From the NCBI RefSeq assembly GCF_001636695.1, contig NZ_LGEL01000008.1:124001-188000 (forward strand): a stretch of 64,000 bases of DNA, written 5' to 3'. Shown piece by piece: positions 16,763-26,015 of the stretch. Under the pieces are notes generated by a model. That model was not told the origin of the DNA, made no database searches, and saw only the letters and a list, made by a program, of their open reading frames with translations. The DNA comes from Pedobacter panaciterrae. Lineage in GTDB: Bacteria > Bacteroidota > Bacteroidia > Sphingobacteriales > Sphingobacteriaceae. Every line of letters begins with the position of its first letter. The first letter of the stretch is position 1. A program made the position numbers and the translations under genes.

Positions 16763-18655
16763 ATGGTTGTATTTAAAAAATATTTTTTTCTTTTCTTATC
16801 ACTTTTTGCTTTAGCCTGTACACAAAAGGAAGGAGTGAGAGTTATGCCTATCGATGATTTTTTTAAATCGCAAAATAGAATAGGTTATAGAATTTCACCG
16901 GATGCAAGGAACTTGTCATATCTGAAATTAGAGGGCAAGAATCAAAATTTATTTGTCGAAGACATTGAGACAGGGAAGGGGAAAAAGATAACGCAGTTAA
17001 AGGAAAAGAGCATTATCTTCTACTTTTGGGTAAGTAAGGATCAATTGATCTATTACAAAGAAACGGATCCTGCACTTAGGCTGTCTGATATATTCATTAT
17101 TAATAAAGACGGTAGTAATGAACGACAGTTAACCAATAACGAAAAAAGTAGAATAAGAGTTCTGGACGATCAATTGATGGATGACAAGTACCTACTTGTT
17201 TCCTCTAATAAAAGAGATTCGACAGTTTTTGATGTTTACCGTTTAAATGTTCGTAATGGAGAAATGGAAATGGCTGCAAAAAACCCAGGAAATATTACTG
17301 ATTGGACACCCGACTCCGAAGGTAAGCTTAGATTGGCAACAAGCAGCGATGGGGTAAATGAGACGCTGTTATATAGACAAAGCGAAGATCAGGCTTTTAA
17401 ACCTATAGTAACCAATAATTTTAAAACTACCTTAAGGCCGATAGCTTTTGCTAAAAATAAACCAAATGTTATATATGCTATTTCTAATGTAAATCGAGAT
17501 AAAGGAGCTCTTGTAGAGCTTGATTGTAAAACGGGCAAAGAGATTAAAGTTTTGTTTGGTAATGAGTCCGTAAATATTACTGACGCTCAGTATTCCCGGA
17601 AAAAGCAGAAAATGTCATTCGTCATTTACGAGACATGGAAAAAGGAGAAACATTATCTGGATGATTCTGTAAAACTAATTTACAATAATCTGGATAAATT
17701 ACTGCCTAAAACAGAGACCCGAATAATAGATAGGGATAAGGCAGAAACTCTTTTTATAGTAAGAACATTTACCGATCGTAATCCAGGGTCTTACTATCTC
17801 TATTTTTCGGAAACGGGGAAATTAAGGAAGTTGAGTGATTTCAATTCGGCCATTAATGAAGAAGAAATGTGCGAAATGAAACCGATTAGCTACATAGCAA
17901 GGGACGGTATGAAAATAGAGGGCTATTTAACGTTGCCTTTAAATAAAAAAGCCGAAAATTTGCCAGTTGTGGTGTTACCACATGATGGACCAGTGGCAAG
18001 AGATATCTGGGGTTATAATCCAGAAGTTCAATTTCTAGCAAATAGGGGGTATGCCGTTTTTCAGGTTAACTACAGAGGGTCTTCAGGATATGGAAAGGCT
18101 TTTATGGCTGCTGGTTTTAAACAGTGGGGATGTAAAATACAACATGATATTAATGATGGTGTTAAGTGGCTGATCGATAAGAAAATTGCAGATCCTAAGA
18201 GAATTGGAATATACGGAAGTGGCTTTGGTGGTTACATTGCACTTAATGGTTTGTATTCAGATAATAAGACCTATGCTTGTGGCGCTTCAAATTCAGCTGT
18301 TATTAACTTGTTCACTTATTTGAAATCTATACCGCCATTTTTAAAACCGAAGCTTCAAATGTATTATGAGATTATAGGTAATCCATTAACTGATGTAGAT
18401 AAAATGCGCCAATCTTCGCCTTTATTTCAGGTAGATCGAATAGAGAAGCCTTTGTTTATTGCTCAAAATACGAAAGATCCTAATATAAATGCAGGTGAAA
18501 CGATACAGTTCGTTAAGAATCTCCAAAAGCGAAATATAAGCGTAACCTATTTGGAAAATGATGGTGATCCATTCCACAGTAAAAATGATGAGGGGCGACA
18601 AAAACTATATACTGCTCTTGAATCGTTTTTAGAAGTTAACCTAAAAAAGAAGTAA
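16763..18655 (+). CDS. S9 prolyl-oligopeptidase-like lipoprotein lacking the catalytic serine
   Basis: 630 residues. Lipoprotein signal (LFALACTQ, Cys19), an N-terminal beta-propeller-like region (about 30-370, repeated short strands such as GKNQNLFVEDIETGK) and a C-terminal alpha/beta-hydrolase domain (about 385-628). The peptidase nucleophile motif Gly-x-Ser-x-Gly-Gly reads GIYGSGFGGY: position 487, where Ser is expected, is Gly, and a Ser lies one residue earlier. Asp572 (TKDPNIN) and His605 (DPFHSKND) of the triad remain. Probably a pseudoenzyme. It lies ten bases before the histidine kinase, so a sensing or binding role is possible (inference). Confidence 0.85.
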   Translation: MVVFKKYFFLFLSLFALACTQKEGVRVMPIDDFFKSQNRIGYRISPDARNLSYLKLEGKNQNLFVEDIETGKGKKITQLKEKSIIFYFWVSKDQLIYYKETDPALRLSDIFIINKDGSNERQLTNNEKSRIRVLDDQLMDDKYLLVSSNKRDSTVFDVYRLNVRNGEMEMAAKNPGNITDWTPDSEGKLRLATSSDGVNETLLYRQSEDQAFKPIVTNNFKTTLRPIAFAKNKPNVIYAISNVNRDKGALVELDCKTGKEIKVLFGNESVNITDAQYSRKKQKMSFVIYETWKKEKHYLDDSVKLIYNNLDKLLPKTETRIIDRDKAETLFIVRTFTDRNPGSYYLYFSETGKLRKLSDFNSAINEEEMCEMKPISYIARDGMKIEGYLTLPLNKKAENLPVVVLPHDGPVARDIWGYNPEVQFLANRGYAVFQVNYRGSSGYGKAFMAAGFKQWGCKIQHDINDGVKWLIDKKIADPKRIGIYGSGFGGYIALNGLYSDNKTYACGASNSAVINLFTYLKSIPPFLKPKLQMYYEIIGNPLTDVDKMRQSSPLFQVDRIEKPLFIAQNTKDPNINAGETIQFVKNLQKRNISVTYLENDGDPFHSKNDEGRQKLYTALESFLEVNLKKK

Positions 18656-18665
18656 ATTCAACCTC

Positions 18666-20333
18666 ATGTCTTCAGAGAAGAAAAGCGGTTATCGTAAGAA
18701 TTTTCCACTAATACTCACTTTCATCATTTTGATGCTTGTGCTATTTCTGCTGTCGCTGTTATTAGCTTATAGATTTAGTACAAAATATATAGAAAATCAA
18801 TTTGTTTCTGAAAAGGTTAATGTATTAGAACAGAGTATTAGGCCATATAATGATTTCTTTCAGAAAAAGTTACCTGAGGTTTCTTATTATAATGGTTATT
18901 TGGATTCAGCTACTGCATCCAATTTTGTCGATACAGTATTGCTGGAGTATCCATTTGTATCAAAGGTAATATTTTATGATTCTGAAGTTAAAAATACCCC
19001 TGTAACTGATGGTTTAAATATCGGGAAGTTCTCTTTCGGGCCTAAGAATATTTACCAGTTTGGAAGTCTGGTTCCGATGGATTCAGTTAAATTGTTTTCA
19101 AGAGATAATACAAGAAACTTCATAGCGGGTGATGATTTTAATGCTTTGGCATTAAAGTTAGTCTCTTATATCGAGAGTCTTGATACCAATAGGGTGCCAA
19201 GTCAGGATGAGTTGTTTAGTAACTTCAGTAATGTGAGGTCTAATAAAATCACCTATTTGAATATACCCAGGATAGAGGATCTGAAGATGTATAAAACGAT
19301 GATGAGAAAGGTTTTAAATCCACAGCCTATTTATCAGCAGGATATGCTTTCTTTTCAATTGGATCCGTATAAAATTAAGATTATCAATTCGCGACCTCTG
19401 CTATATCAATACATCAAAATTGAGCCACTAACCTATGATCCTCTTGAGACATCTTCATTATATGTTACTACGGAGATAACCCTACCAGGGCCATTTTCGG
19501 ATTTTAAGCTTTATTTTATCTCTTCTACATCTTTTATAGTCAATGAAATACTCAGTTATTTTTTGCCAATCGCTCTAGGTGTATTATTGTTTTACAGCAT
19601 CTTGGTATTGCTAGCATTTTTGATCTATAGAAATTTAAATATCAATCAGAAGATGTTCAAGCTTCAGTATGATTTTATGAATAATCTTACTCATGAATTT
19701 AAAACTCCGGTAAGTGTAATTAAGATTGCGGGAAATAATATTAAAAGTGCCTCGAGCCTTACTGAAAGAGAATTAAAGCTCTATGGAAAAATACTTGACG
19801 AAGAAGCAGATAAGCTTAATGGTTTAATGAATAAATTATTGGCCTTTACGCAAATTGAGAATAAAGCAATACAGCTGAATGCTGAAAAAATTAATATTAG
19901 TGATTTTATTGAAAGTACCATTGAATCACACAGACTTAAGCATCCGGATTTTGATTTTACCTTTGATGTGAATGGATTCAAAAGTTTCATTACTGATCCT
20001 GTATTGCTTGGAAGTCTTTTCGATAACCTGGCAGAGAATGCTTATAAATACTCTCCACCAGAAAGAAAACGGCTTCATATTTCTGCTAGATTAATTAAAG
20101 GGAAAGTAGTATTCAGATTTACAGATCAAGGAATAGGAATACCTTCCTCAGAAATTAATAATATATTTAAGAAGTTTTTCCGAATACAAAACCAATACAA
20201 CCAAAATGGGAGTGTTGGTCTCGGTTTGGCTTTCTGTAAGGAACTCGTTAACTTTATGAGTGGTGAAATTACAGTAAAAAGTAAGGTTGATAAGGGAACA
20301 GAATTTAAAATTGTATTGCCATATAATGACTAG
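18666..20333 (+). CDS. Membrane sensor histidine kinase
   Basis: 555 residues. Two helices (about 13-35 and 288-315) enclose a large periplasmic sensor domain of about 250 residues with no family I recognise. Cytoplasmic HisKA region: FMNNLTHEFKTPVSVIK with phospho-acceptor His343. HATPase domain: LFDNLAENAYKYSPP (N box), FTDQGIGIPSSE (G1) and GSVGLGLAFCKELV (G2). All catalytic boxes are intact. Its partner regulator follows 43 bases later; the S9-like gene precedes by ten bases. Confidence 0.92.
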   Translation: MSSEKKSGYRKNFPLILTFIILMLVLFLLSLLLAYRFSTKYIENQFVSEKVNVLEQSIRPYNDFFQKKLPEVSYYNGYLDSATASNFVDTVLLEYPFVSKVIFYDSEVKNTPVTDGLNIGKFSFGPKNIYQFGSLVPMDSVKLFSRDNTRNFIAGDDFNALALKLVSYIESLDTNRVPSQDELFSNFSNVRSNKITYLNIPRIEDLKMYKTMMRKVLNPQPIYQQDMLSFQLDPYKIKIINSRPLLYQYIKIEPLTYDPLETSSLYVTTEITLPGPFSDFKLYFISSTSFIVNEILSYFLPIALGVLLFYSILVLLAFLIYRNLNINQKMFKLQYDFMNNLTHEFKTPVSVIKIAGNNIKSASSLTERELKLYGKILDEEADKLNGLMNKLLAFTQIENKAIQLNAEKINISDFIESTIESHRLKHPDFDFTFDVNGFKSFITDPVLLGSLFDNLAENAYKYSPPERKRLHISARLIKGKVVFRFTDQGIGIPSSEINNIFKKFFRIQNQYNQNGSVGLGLAFCKELVNFMSGEITVKSKVDKGTEFKIVLPYND

Positions 20334-20341
20334 TGCCATTA

Positions 20342-20349
20342 TACGTTTG
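20342..20349 (+). promoter_or_regulatory. Possible -7 element before response regulator
   Basis: TACGTTTG matches TAnnTTTG, 28 bases before ATG 20377. It could give the regulator its own transcript in addition to read-through from the kinase gene. No clear -33 box. Confidence 0.3.
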
Positions 20350-20376
20350 CATTTATATTGAAATAAATAAAAAGAT

Positions 20377-21066
20377 ATGTCTAAGGGAATTAAAATACTG
20401 ATAGTTGAAGATGACGAGAATTTACGCTTTCTGGTTGTACATCGTTTAAAAGCTGAAGGCTATGATGTTTTAGAGGTTGGTGATGGCTTGACTGCAGAAA
20501 AAGCGATAATGGATGAGCAGCCGGATATTGTTCTTTTAGATTGGATGTTACCTGGCAAACAGGGTGCAGAAGTTTGTGAAGAAGTGCGGAAACAAGGATT
20601 TGAGAATCTGATTATCATGCTAACTGCAAAAGCTCAGGATGTAGATAAAATAGATGCATATAATTTTGGTGTCTCTGATTATGTTACTAAGCCGTTTAAT
20701 ATGGATGTACTGGTTGCAATGTTAGATAGCAAGGTTAAATACCTGCTTAATAATGACCGTTCAGAAATCCATCGTTTTGGAAACATGGAGCATCATCCTA
20801 ATATCCATACGCTATTCAGAAATGGAAAGAAAATAGAACTTACGATTCTTGAAAACAGAATTTTACTTTACTTTTTAAGGAATCCAAATAAAGTAATTAA
20901 CCGTGACGAACTTATGTTGGTGGTTTGGGGGTATAATTCTGATGTGAATACAAGAACACTTGATATGCACATTGTACGCTTGCGTAAGAAAATAGAGCTT
21001 AATCCAGATAATCCGCAGTTACTTCAAACGGTAAGGGGCGTAGGGTACCGCTTTAATCCTGCCTAA
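20377..21066 (+). CDS. OmpR/PhoB-family response regulator
   Basis: 229 residues. Receiver domain 1-120 with acidic pocket Glu11/Asp12/Asp13, phospho-acceptor Asp55 (VLLDWMLPG), Thr in MLTAKAQD and Lys in DYVTKPF. Winged-helix DNA-binding domain about 130-228 ending LLQTVRGVGYRFNPA. Cognate to the preceding histidine kinase by adjacency. The targets are not known; the palindrome at 16708 is a candidate. Confidence 0.93.
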   Translation: MSKGIKILIVEDDENLRFLVVHRLKAEGYDVLEVGDGLTAEKAIMDEQPDIVLLDWMLPGKQGAEVCEEVRKQGFENLIIMLTAKAQDVDKIDAYNFGVSDYVTKPFNMDVLVAMLDSKVKYLLNNDRSEIHRFGNMEHHPNIHTLFRNGKKIELTILENRILLYFLRNPNKVINRDELMLVVWGYNSDVNTRTLDMHIVRLRKKIELNPDNPQLLQTVRGVGYRFNPA

Positions 21067-21078
21067 CTATCTTATAAA

Positions 21079-21966
21079 CTATAATGAGGTGAAAGAGGCA
21101 AATAATATTAAGGCCAGATATTGTAATAGCATGGTTCCATCAAGATAGAAGAAGTAGTAATATTCATTCTTTTTGATATTGGATTTAAAGATTAACCATC
21201 CTGTGAGAATGATTGTTAATGTAAGAGCAAGGATATCTCCGGTTGTCGCCTGCCTGAATAGAACTAACAACAATATATAAAGCCCTAATAAGAATTGACA
21301 GAAGATATATGCCTTTTTTTCTCCAAGCATTACAGGGATTGTTTTAAGGGCATATAGCTTATCTTGAAACAGATCTCTGATGTCAAAAGGAACTGTAATT
21401 GCAGCAATAAATAAAAAGCGTTTGGCTACCAATAAGAGTGTTTCTGCTGAAGAGATGTTGATCTGATAGCTTCGTTCGAGTTCAACTATTGGTAGTAATA
21501 CGCTACTTATCGACCATACAAGGGCTATTAGAAATAATTTAATTCCTGGAATATTCCTTAACCCTATCTGTTGTTTGTTGAGTGTTAGGAAAGGCACGTT
21601 ATAGCCTACCGCTAGTAATCCGGTAAAGATCATTAAAAGCTTGGATTCTAAACTTAAGTACCACAGGCCTAATGGAATTAAACATAAAATACAAATCAGG
21701 GTAATTGAAATGATTAACCGATGATGTGAAAATATCCACCTGACTCTAATGTAAGGTGAGTTTCCAGGGTCTTTAGGTTTGGCCAAAAGCATACTAAAGT
21801 TGTAAAGACCAACTGTTGCAAAGAATAAGAATGCTAGTATATATTTATCTGCAGATACATGTAAAAGATGATAGGTTACCAAGCCCTGTGCAACAGCACA
21901 AATTCCAATGAACAGATTGCTGAATAGCAAGAAATCAAGAATAGAAAGCAGTACTCTTTTAATCAT
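21079..21966 (-). CDS. UbiA-like prenyltransferase-family membrane protein
   Basis: 295 residues, about eight to nine helices. The second Asp-rich motif of UbiA prenyltransferases is clear (DIRDLFQDKLYALKTIPVMLG), but the first motif, normally N-D-x-x-D, is not: the corresponding loop reads GLYNFSMLLAKPKDPGN. The substrate is therefore uncertain, and activity may be altered. Last of a four-gene minus operon, 24 bases after the phosphoesterase gene. Confidence 0.7.
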   Translation of the reverse strand: MIKRVLLSILDFLLFSNLFIGICAVAQGLVTYHLLHVSADKYILAFLFFATVGLYNFSMLLAKPKDPGNSPYIRVRWIFSHHRLIISITLICILCLIPLGLWYLSLESKLLMIFTGLLAVGYNVPFLTLNKQQIGLRNIPGIKLFLIALVWSISSVLLPIVELERSYQINISSAETLLLVAKRFLFIAAITVPFDIRDLFQDKLYALKTIPVMLGEKKAYIFCQFLLGLYILLLVLFRQATTGDILALTLTIILTGWLIFKSNIKKNEYYYFFYLDGTMLLQYLALILFASFTSL

Positions 21967-21990
21967 TTGAAAGGAAGAGGTCTAGTCTAA

Positions 21991-23268
21991 TTATGCCCGC
22001 TTCAACTCAAATATCGTTATTTCCGGTAAAATTCCAACCCTTCCTGGATAACCAAGAAAACCATAACCTACATTTACATAAAGCTGCTGGTTCTGCTCCT
22101 TGTAAAGACCAGCCCATTCTTTGTATATATATTGTATTGGGCTCCATTGATAGTGTTCAGTTCTTACACCGAACTGCATACCATGCGTATGACCACTAAA
22201 CATAGCGTCTATTTGCGGATACTTTTTCAAAACCTCTTGCCTCCAATGAGATGGGTCATGAGATAGCAATAACTTTACAGGTAAATCGTCAGTATTTTTA
22301 GTTGCAAGATCCATCCGGCCATACTTTGGAAAACGGCCCATCCCCCAATTTTCAATTCCTAATATTCCAATCTCCTCACCGTCAACTTTTAGGCGCCTAT
22401 GTTCATTCATTAATAAATCCCATCCCATTGTTTTATGGGTTTTAATAACGTCTTGCAGATTCTTGGCTTTGGCCGGTGATGGTGCTCCACCGAAGTGATA
22501 ATCACCATAATCATGATTTCCTAATACAGAATAAACTCCGAGTGGAGCTTTTACTTTGCTGAATAAGTCCTGATAATCGCGCATTTCAGTGGCCATATCA
22601 TTAACGAGGTCTCCTGTAAAAAAGATAAAGTCGGGTTTTTCAGCCAATAGCATATCAATACCACCTTGTACAGCTTTTTTATTATAGAAACTCCCTGAGT
22701 GGATATCTGAGATCTGACCAAATTTGATTCCTTCAAAAGCCTTAGGTAGGTTAGGGAGTACTAATGTCCTTCGTTTTATTTTATAGTCGTAAGCACCAGA
22801 GGAAATGCCCCAGGTAAGAGAAGTCAAAGGGATGGCCGCAGTAATTAAGCCTGCTTTTATAATAAATGACGACCTGCTTATAGGTTCTCCAATAGCTGTA
22901 GTATTTATTTCTTTAGCCGATACGGTGTTGTCTTTATTTTTAAATGATCTGTTGATTTTGATGATTAATCTCCTAATATCATCGATCAATAAAAATGGAA
23001 GCATTACGATCTTACAAACCAAGGTTAAAAAGAACGCTACAAGTATAACTGAGCGTAGGCTTAAGTATAAAGGTAAATAAGAAGGAACATATATGGCCGC
23101 AAATACGCCTATAACAAGAATGCCAGTATAAGTCCACCAAACTACAGAGAACAGTTTTTTTGTAACTGGCTTCCATTTCTTAAAAACAGATAATACAGCT
23201 CTATAGCAGTAATAATCGAAAGCCAGAAGAAGAATAGATAGAAGTATGAGTGCGGGTAGTCGTCCCAT
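21991..23268 (-). CDS. Membrane metallophosphoesterase (YkuE-like)
   Basis: 425 residues. About three to four N-terminal helices (1-105), a linker with a further hydrophobic segment (about 130-150), then a calcineurin-like phosphoesterase domain with all metal motifs: QISDIHSGSF, FTGDLVND, VLGNHDYGDYH, LLSHDPSH and FSGHTHGMQFG. The hydrolase domain should face the periplasm. Related proteins act on phospholipid or pyrophosphate substrates; the substrate here is unknown. It lies between the AAA ATPase and UbiA-like genes. Confidence 0.9.
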   Translation of the reverse strand: MGRLPALILLSILLLAFDYYCYRAVLSVFKKWKPVTKKLFSVVWWTYTGILVIGVFAAIYVPSYLPLYLSLRSVILVAFFLTLVCKIVMLPFLLIDDIRRLIIKINRSFKNKDNTVSAKEINTTAIGEPISRSSFIIKAGLITAAIPLTSLTWGISSGAYDYKIKRRTLVLPNLPKAFEGIKFGQISDIHSGSFYNKKAVQGGIDMLLAEKPDFIFFTGDLVNDMATEMRDYQDLFSKVKAPLGVYSVLGNHDYGDYHFGGAPSPAKAKNLQDVIKTHKTMGWDLLMNEHRRLKVDGEEIGILGIENWGMGRFPKYGRMDLATKNTDDLPVKLLLSHDPSHWRQEVLKKYPQIDAMFSGHTHGMQFGVRTEHYQWSPIQYIYKEWAGLYKEQNQQLYVNVGYGFLGYPGRVGILPEITIFELKRA

Positions 23269-23290
23269 TTAAGTGTTTTTAATAATAAAA

Positions 23291-24787
23291 TTACCTGAAA
23301 TTAATATCGTCGTCATCATCACCAAGTTCGGTATTAAATAAGCTTTCGAACATATCCGAAAATCCAAATCCTCCCTCAAGGTATTTTTTGTTTAATTGTG
23401 AATACTCTGCTAAACCATGCAGTACAAATTCCATTAACAATAAGGTTTGATTTTCACTTAGCTTGGGATGGAATTTTTTAACAAGATCGTGTAGGCCATT
23501 AACTTCCTTAAGTTGCTTTACGTAATTGGCTTGTGTAAGGGAATCCGCTATATCTAGTGTATTGCCTTCAGTAAACCATTCTGTTATGTCATTGTATGGG
23601 TTTGCAGTTTTGCTTTTCTTAGCTCTTTCCGGATCAGGGAAAAAGCGTGCGAATAAACTTTTAATTGCTTTACCAATAAGTGTATTTGCAACTTTAGCCG
23701 GTCCTTCCAATTCACCTTCGTAAACCAGCTCAATTTTACCGGTTACAGCAGGTATAATACCTACAAGGTCAGAAAGCCTTACAAAAGTACTTTTCTCTCC
23801 ATTAATTAACATTCTTCGCTCCGCAGTACTAATCAGATTCTCATAAGCAGTAATGGTTAACCTTGCAGACACTCCGGATTTTTGATCAATGAATTCACTC
23901 TTTCTGGCTTCAAATGCAACTTGTTCTATCAGATCTTTTACTAAACCATCAACCTCAATACTTGCTTTCTGTTCTTCAGATATTTTTGCCTCTTGAAATG
24001 TAATCTTTCTGGATATATCAATGGTTTTAGGATAGTGGGTAAGAATCTGGCTCTCAATGCGATCTTTCAATGGCGTTACAATGGAACCTCTGTTGGTGTA
24101 ATCTTCAGGGTTTGCGGTAAAAACAAACTGTACGTCAAGAGGCAGGCGTAATTTGAAACCTCTTATCTGAATGTCTTTTTCCTGCAGCATATTAAATAAT
24201 GCCACCTGTATGCGTGCCTGCAAGTCTGGTAACTCATTAATTACAAAGATGCTTCTGTGTGCTCTGGGAATTAAGCCAAAGTGAATTACCCGTTCATCAT
24301 TGTAGGTTAGTTTTAATGTAGCTGCTTTAATTGGATCAACGTCCCCAATCAGGTCGGCCACGGTTACATCCGGAGTAGCTAGTTTTTCAGTATACCTTTC
24401 GCTGCGGTGCTGCCAGCTAACAGGTGTGTTGTCGCCATGAATTGATATTTCATGTTTTGCATACCATGAAATAGGGTTCAAAGGATCATCAAAAATCTCG
24501 CTTCCACTTACATAGGGGATGTACTCATCTAAAAGATTTACGATCAACCTCGCAATACGTGTTTTTGCCTGACCTCGTAAACCCAATAACAAAATATTGT
24601 GACGGGATAAAATAGCAGTTTGTAACTCAGGAATTACTGTTTCATCATATCCTATGATACCTTCAAATCCAACATCCTTATTTTGCAGTTGAACTATTAG
24701 GTTTTTACGAAGCTCGTCTTTTACAGATAATGATTTATAGCTGGAGGCTTTTAATTGGCCAAGTGTTTTTATGTTGTTGTAATCCAT
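23291..24787 (-). CDS. MoxR/magnesium-chelatase-type AAA+ ATPase
   Basis: 498 residues. AAA+ core about 30-300: Walker A is GLRGQAKT (MoxR form GxxGxAKT), the Walker B region is IFVINELPDL, where Asn replaces the usual Asp before Glu, and FTANPEDYTNRGSIVTPLKDR carries sensor and arginine-finger regions. A C-terminal lid and a helical tail ending in an acidic DDDDD-like stretch follow. Its partner is the VWA protein directly upstream (34 bases). Such pairs act as chaperones that insert cofactors or remodel complexes; nothing here points to chlorophyll synthesis. Confidence 0.88.
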   Translation of the reverse strand: MDYNNIKTLGQLKASSYKSLSVKDELRKNLIVQLQNKDVGFEGIIGYDETVIPELQTAILSRHNILLLGLRGQAKTRIARLIVNLLDEYIPYVSGSEIFDDPLNPISWYAKHEISIHGDNTPVSWQHRSERYTEKLATPDVTVADLIGDVDPIKAATLKLTYNDERVIHFGLIPRAHRSIFVINELPDLQARIQVALFNMLQEKDIQIRGFKLRLPLDVQFVFTANPEDYTNRGSIVTPLKDRIESQILTHYPKTIDISRKITFQEAKISEEQKASIEVDGLVKDLIEQVAFEARKSEFIDQKSGVSARLTITAYENLISTAERRMLINGEKSTFVRLSDLVGIIPAVTGKIELVYEGELEGPAKVANTLIGKAIKSLFARFFPDPERAKKSKTANPYNDITEWFTEGNTLDIADSLTQANYVKQLKEVNGLHDLVKKFHPKLSENQTLLLMEFVLHGLAEYSQLNKKYLEGGFGFSDMFESLFNTELGDDDDDINFR

Positions 24788-24821
24788 GTGTCTTATCTTT
24801 TCAAATTGAGCGCTTAGAACT

Positions 24822-25919
24822 TTATCTGACTGTTTTACGTCTGTTCTTTATATAATCTTCAAATATGTATTCTCCAAGGCCTGTTAAGGAACTATAGAAT
24901 GCTCTTCCTCCATTAATTTTGGTAAATTCTCTTACAAATTGTTGAAGGTAAGGATCCTGGGCAATCATAAATGTGGTAATGGGTATATTAAGTCGTTTGC
25001 ACTGAGCGGCCATATTTAGGGTTTTATTAACTACCTTTCTATCAAGCCCCATACTGTTCTTATAGTATCTGCCATTCTCCTTTAAACAGGTTGGCTTACC
25101 ATCAGTAATCATGAAAATTTGTTTGTTATGAGTTTTTCGGCGACGCAGCAGATCTGCAGCTAATTCCAATCCGGCGAACGTATTTGTATGGTAAGGCCCT
25201 ACTTGTAAATAAGGTAAATCTTTGATCGATATAGGCCAGGCATCATTGCCAAATACAACAATATCGAGGGTATCTTTAGGGTACCGTGTTTTGATCAGCT
25301 CTGCAAGTGCCATGGCTACTTTTTTTGCAGGGGTTATTCTGTCTTCACCATATAAAATCATAGAGTGCGATATGTCTATCATTAGCACAGTGGAAGTAAG
25401 GGTTTTATAGTCTTTTTCTTCTACTTCAAGGTCGCGCTCTGTTAAGGTGAAATTAGCAATTCCATGGTTTATTTGCGCGTTTTGGATTGATGCAGTGATG
25501 TCAATCTGATCTAAACTATCGCCAAAAGTAAATTCTCTTCTGTCTGCATTTTTCTCTTCGCCAATACCTGAGATGTTAGTGTTGTGATTGCCTTTTCCTG
25601 CCTTTTTTAATTTGCCGAATATTTCTTCAAGGGCAGATTTCCGTATAGTTTGTTCTGTTTTGGCTGTTATACTTAAATCTCCATTCGCGGGGTTTTCCTT
25701 TAAATAACCTTTTTCCTTAAGGTCATCAATAAAATTACCCATCCCGTATTCGTTATTTGTGAACTTATACTTTTTGTCAAGTTCGTTCATCCAGGCCAGC
25801 GCTTCACCGGCATCACCGGCGGTATAATTCAGTAGCTGTGTGAAAAGCTTAAGCAAATCATCAAAGCCACCTTTGGGCAAGTCGTCCGGTTGGAAATCAG
25901 AAAAATGGAAACCTCTCAT
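24822..25919 (-). CDS. VWA-domain protein, partner of the AAA+ ATPase
   Basis: 365 residues. An N-terminal helical region (about 1-160) precedes a von Willebrand A domain (about 175-360) with an intact metal-ion-dependent adhesion site: MIDISHSM (DxSxS), a Thr in HTNTFAG, and Asp in MITDGKPT. The MoxR/VWA pairing is widespread and the VWA protein is thought to bind the client. First gene of the four-gene operon; it carries no signal peptide, so it acts in the cytoplasm. Confidence 0.88.
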   Translation of the reverse strand: MRGFHFSDFQPDDLPKGGFDDLLKLFTQLLNYTAGDAGEALAWMNELDKKYKFTNNEYGMGNFIDDLKEKGYLKENPANGDLSITAKTEQTIRKSALEEIFGKLKKAGKGNHNTNISGIGEEKNADRREFTFGDSLDQIDITASIQNAQINHGIANFTLTERDLEVEEKDYKTLTSTVLMIDISHSMILYGEDRITPAKKVAMALAELIKTRYPKDTLDIVVFGNDAWPISIKDLPYLQVGPYHTNTFAGLELAADLLRRRKTHNKQIFMITDGKPTCLKENGRYYKNSMGLDRKVVNKTLNMAAQCKRLNIPITTFMIAQDPYLQQFVREFTKINGGRAFYSSLTGLGEYIFEDYIKNRRKTVR

Positions 25920-26015
25920 ATATTCATTATAAACGAATTATCGAAGGTAAAAGTTTGAGGTGTTAATAATGTTATCCAGTTGTAAAAATACCTCAGTCAG
26001 AGATGTTTCGGCAGT

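Noticed and set aside
23291-25919. Magnesium chelatase for chlorophyll synthesis
   Set aside because: No other tetrapyrrole-chlorophyll genes are present and the pair has the general MoxR/VWA form.
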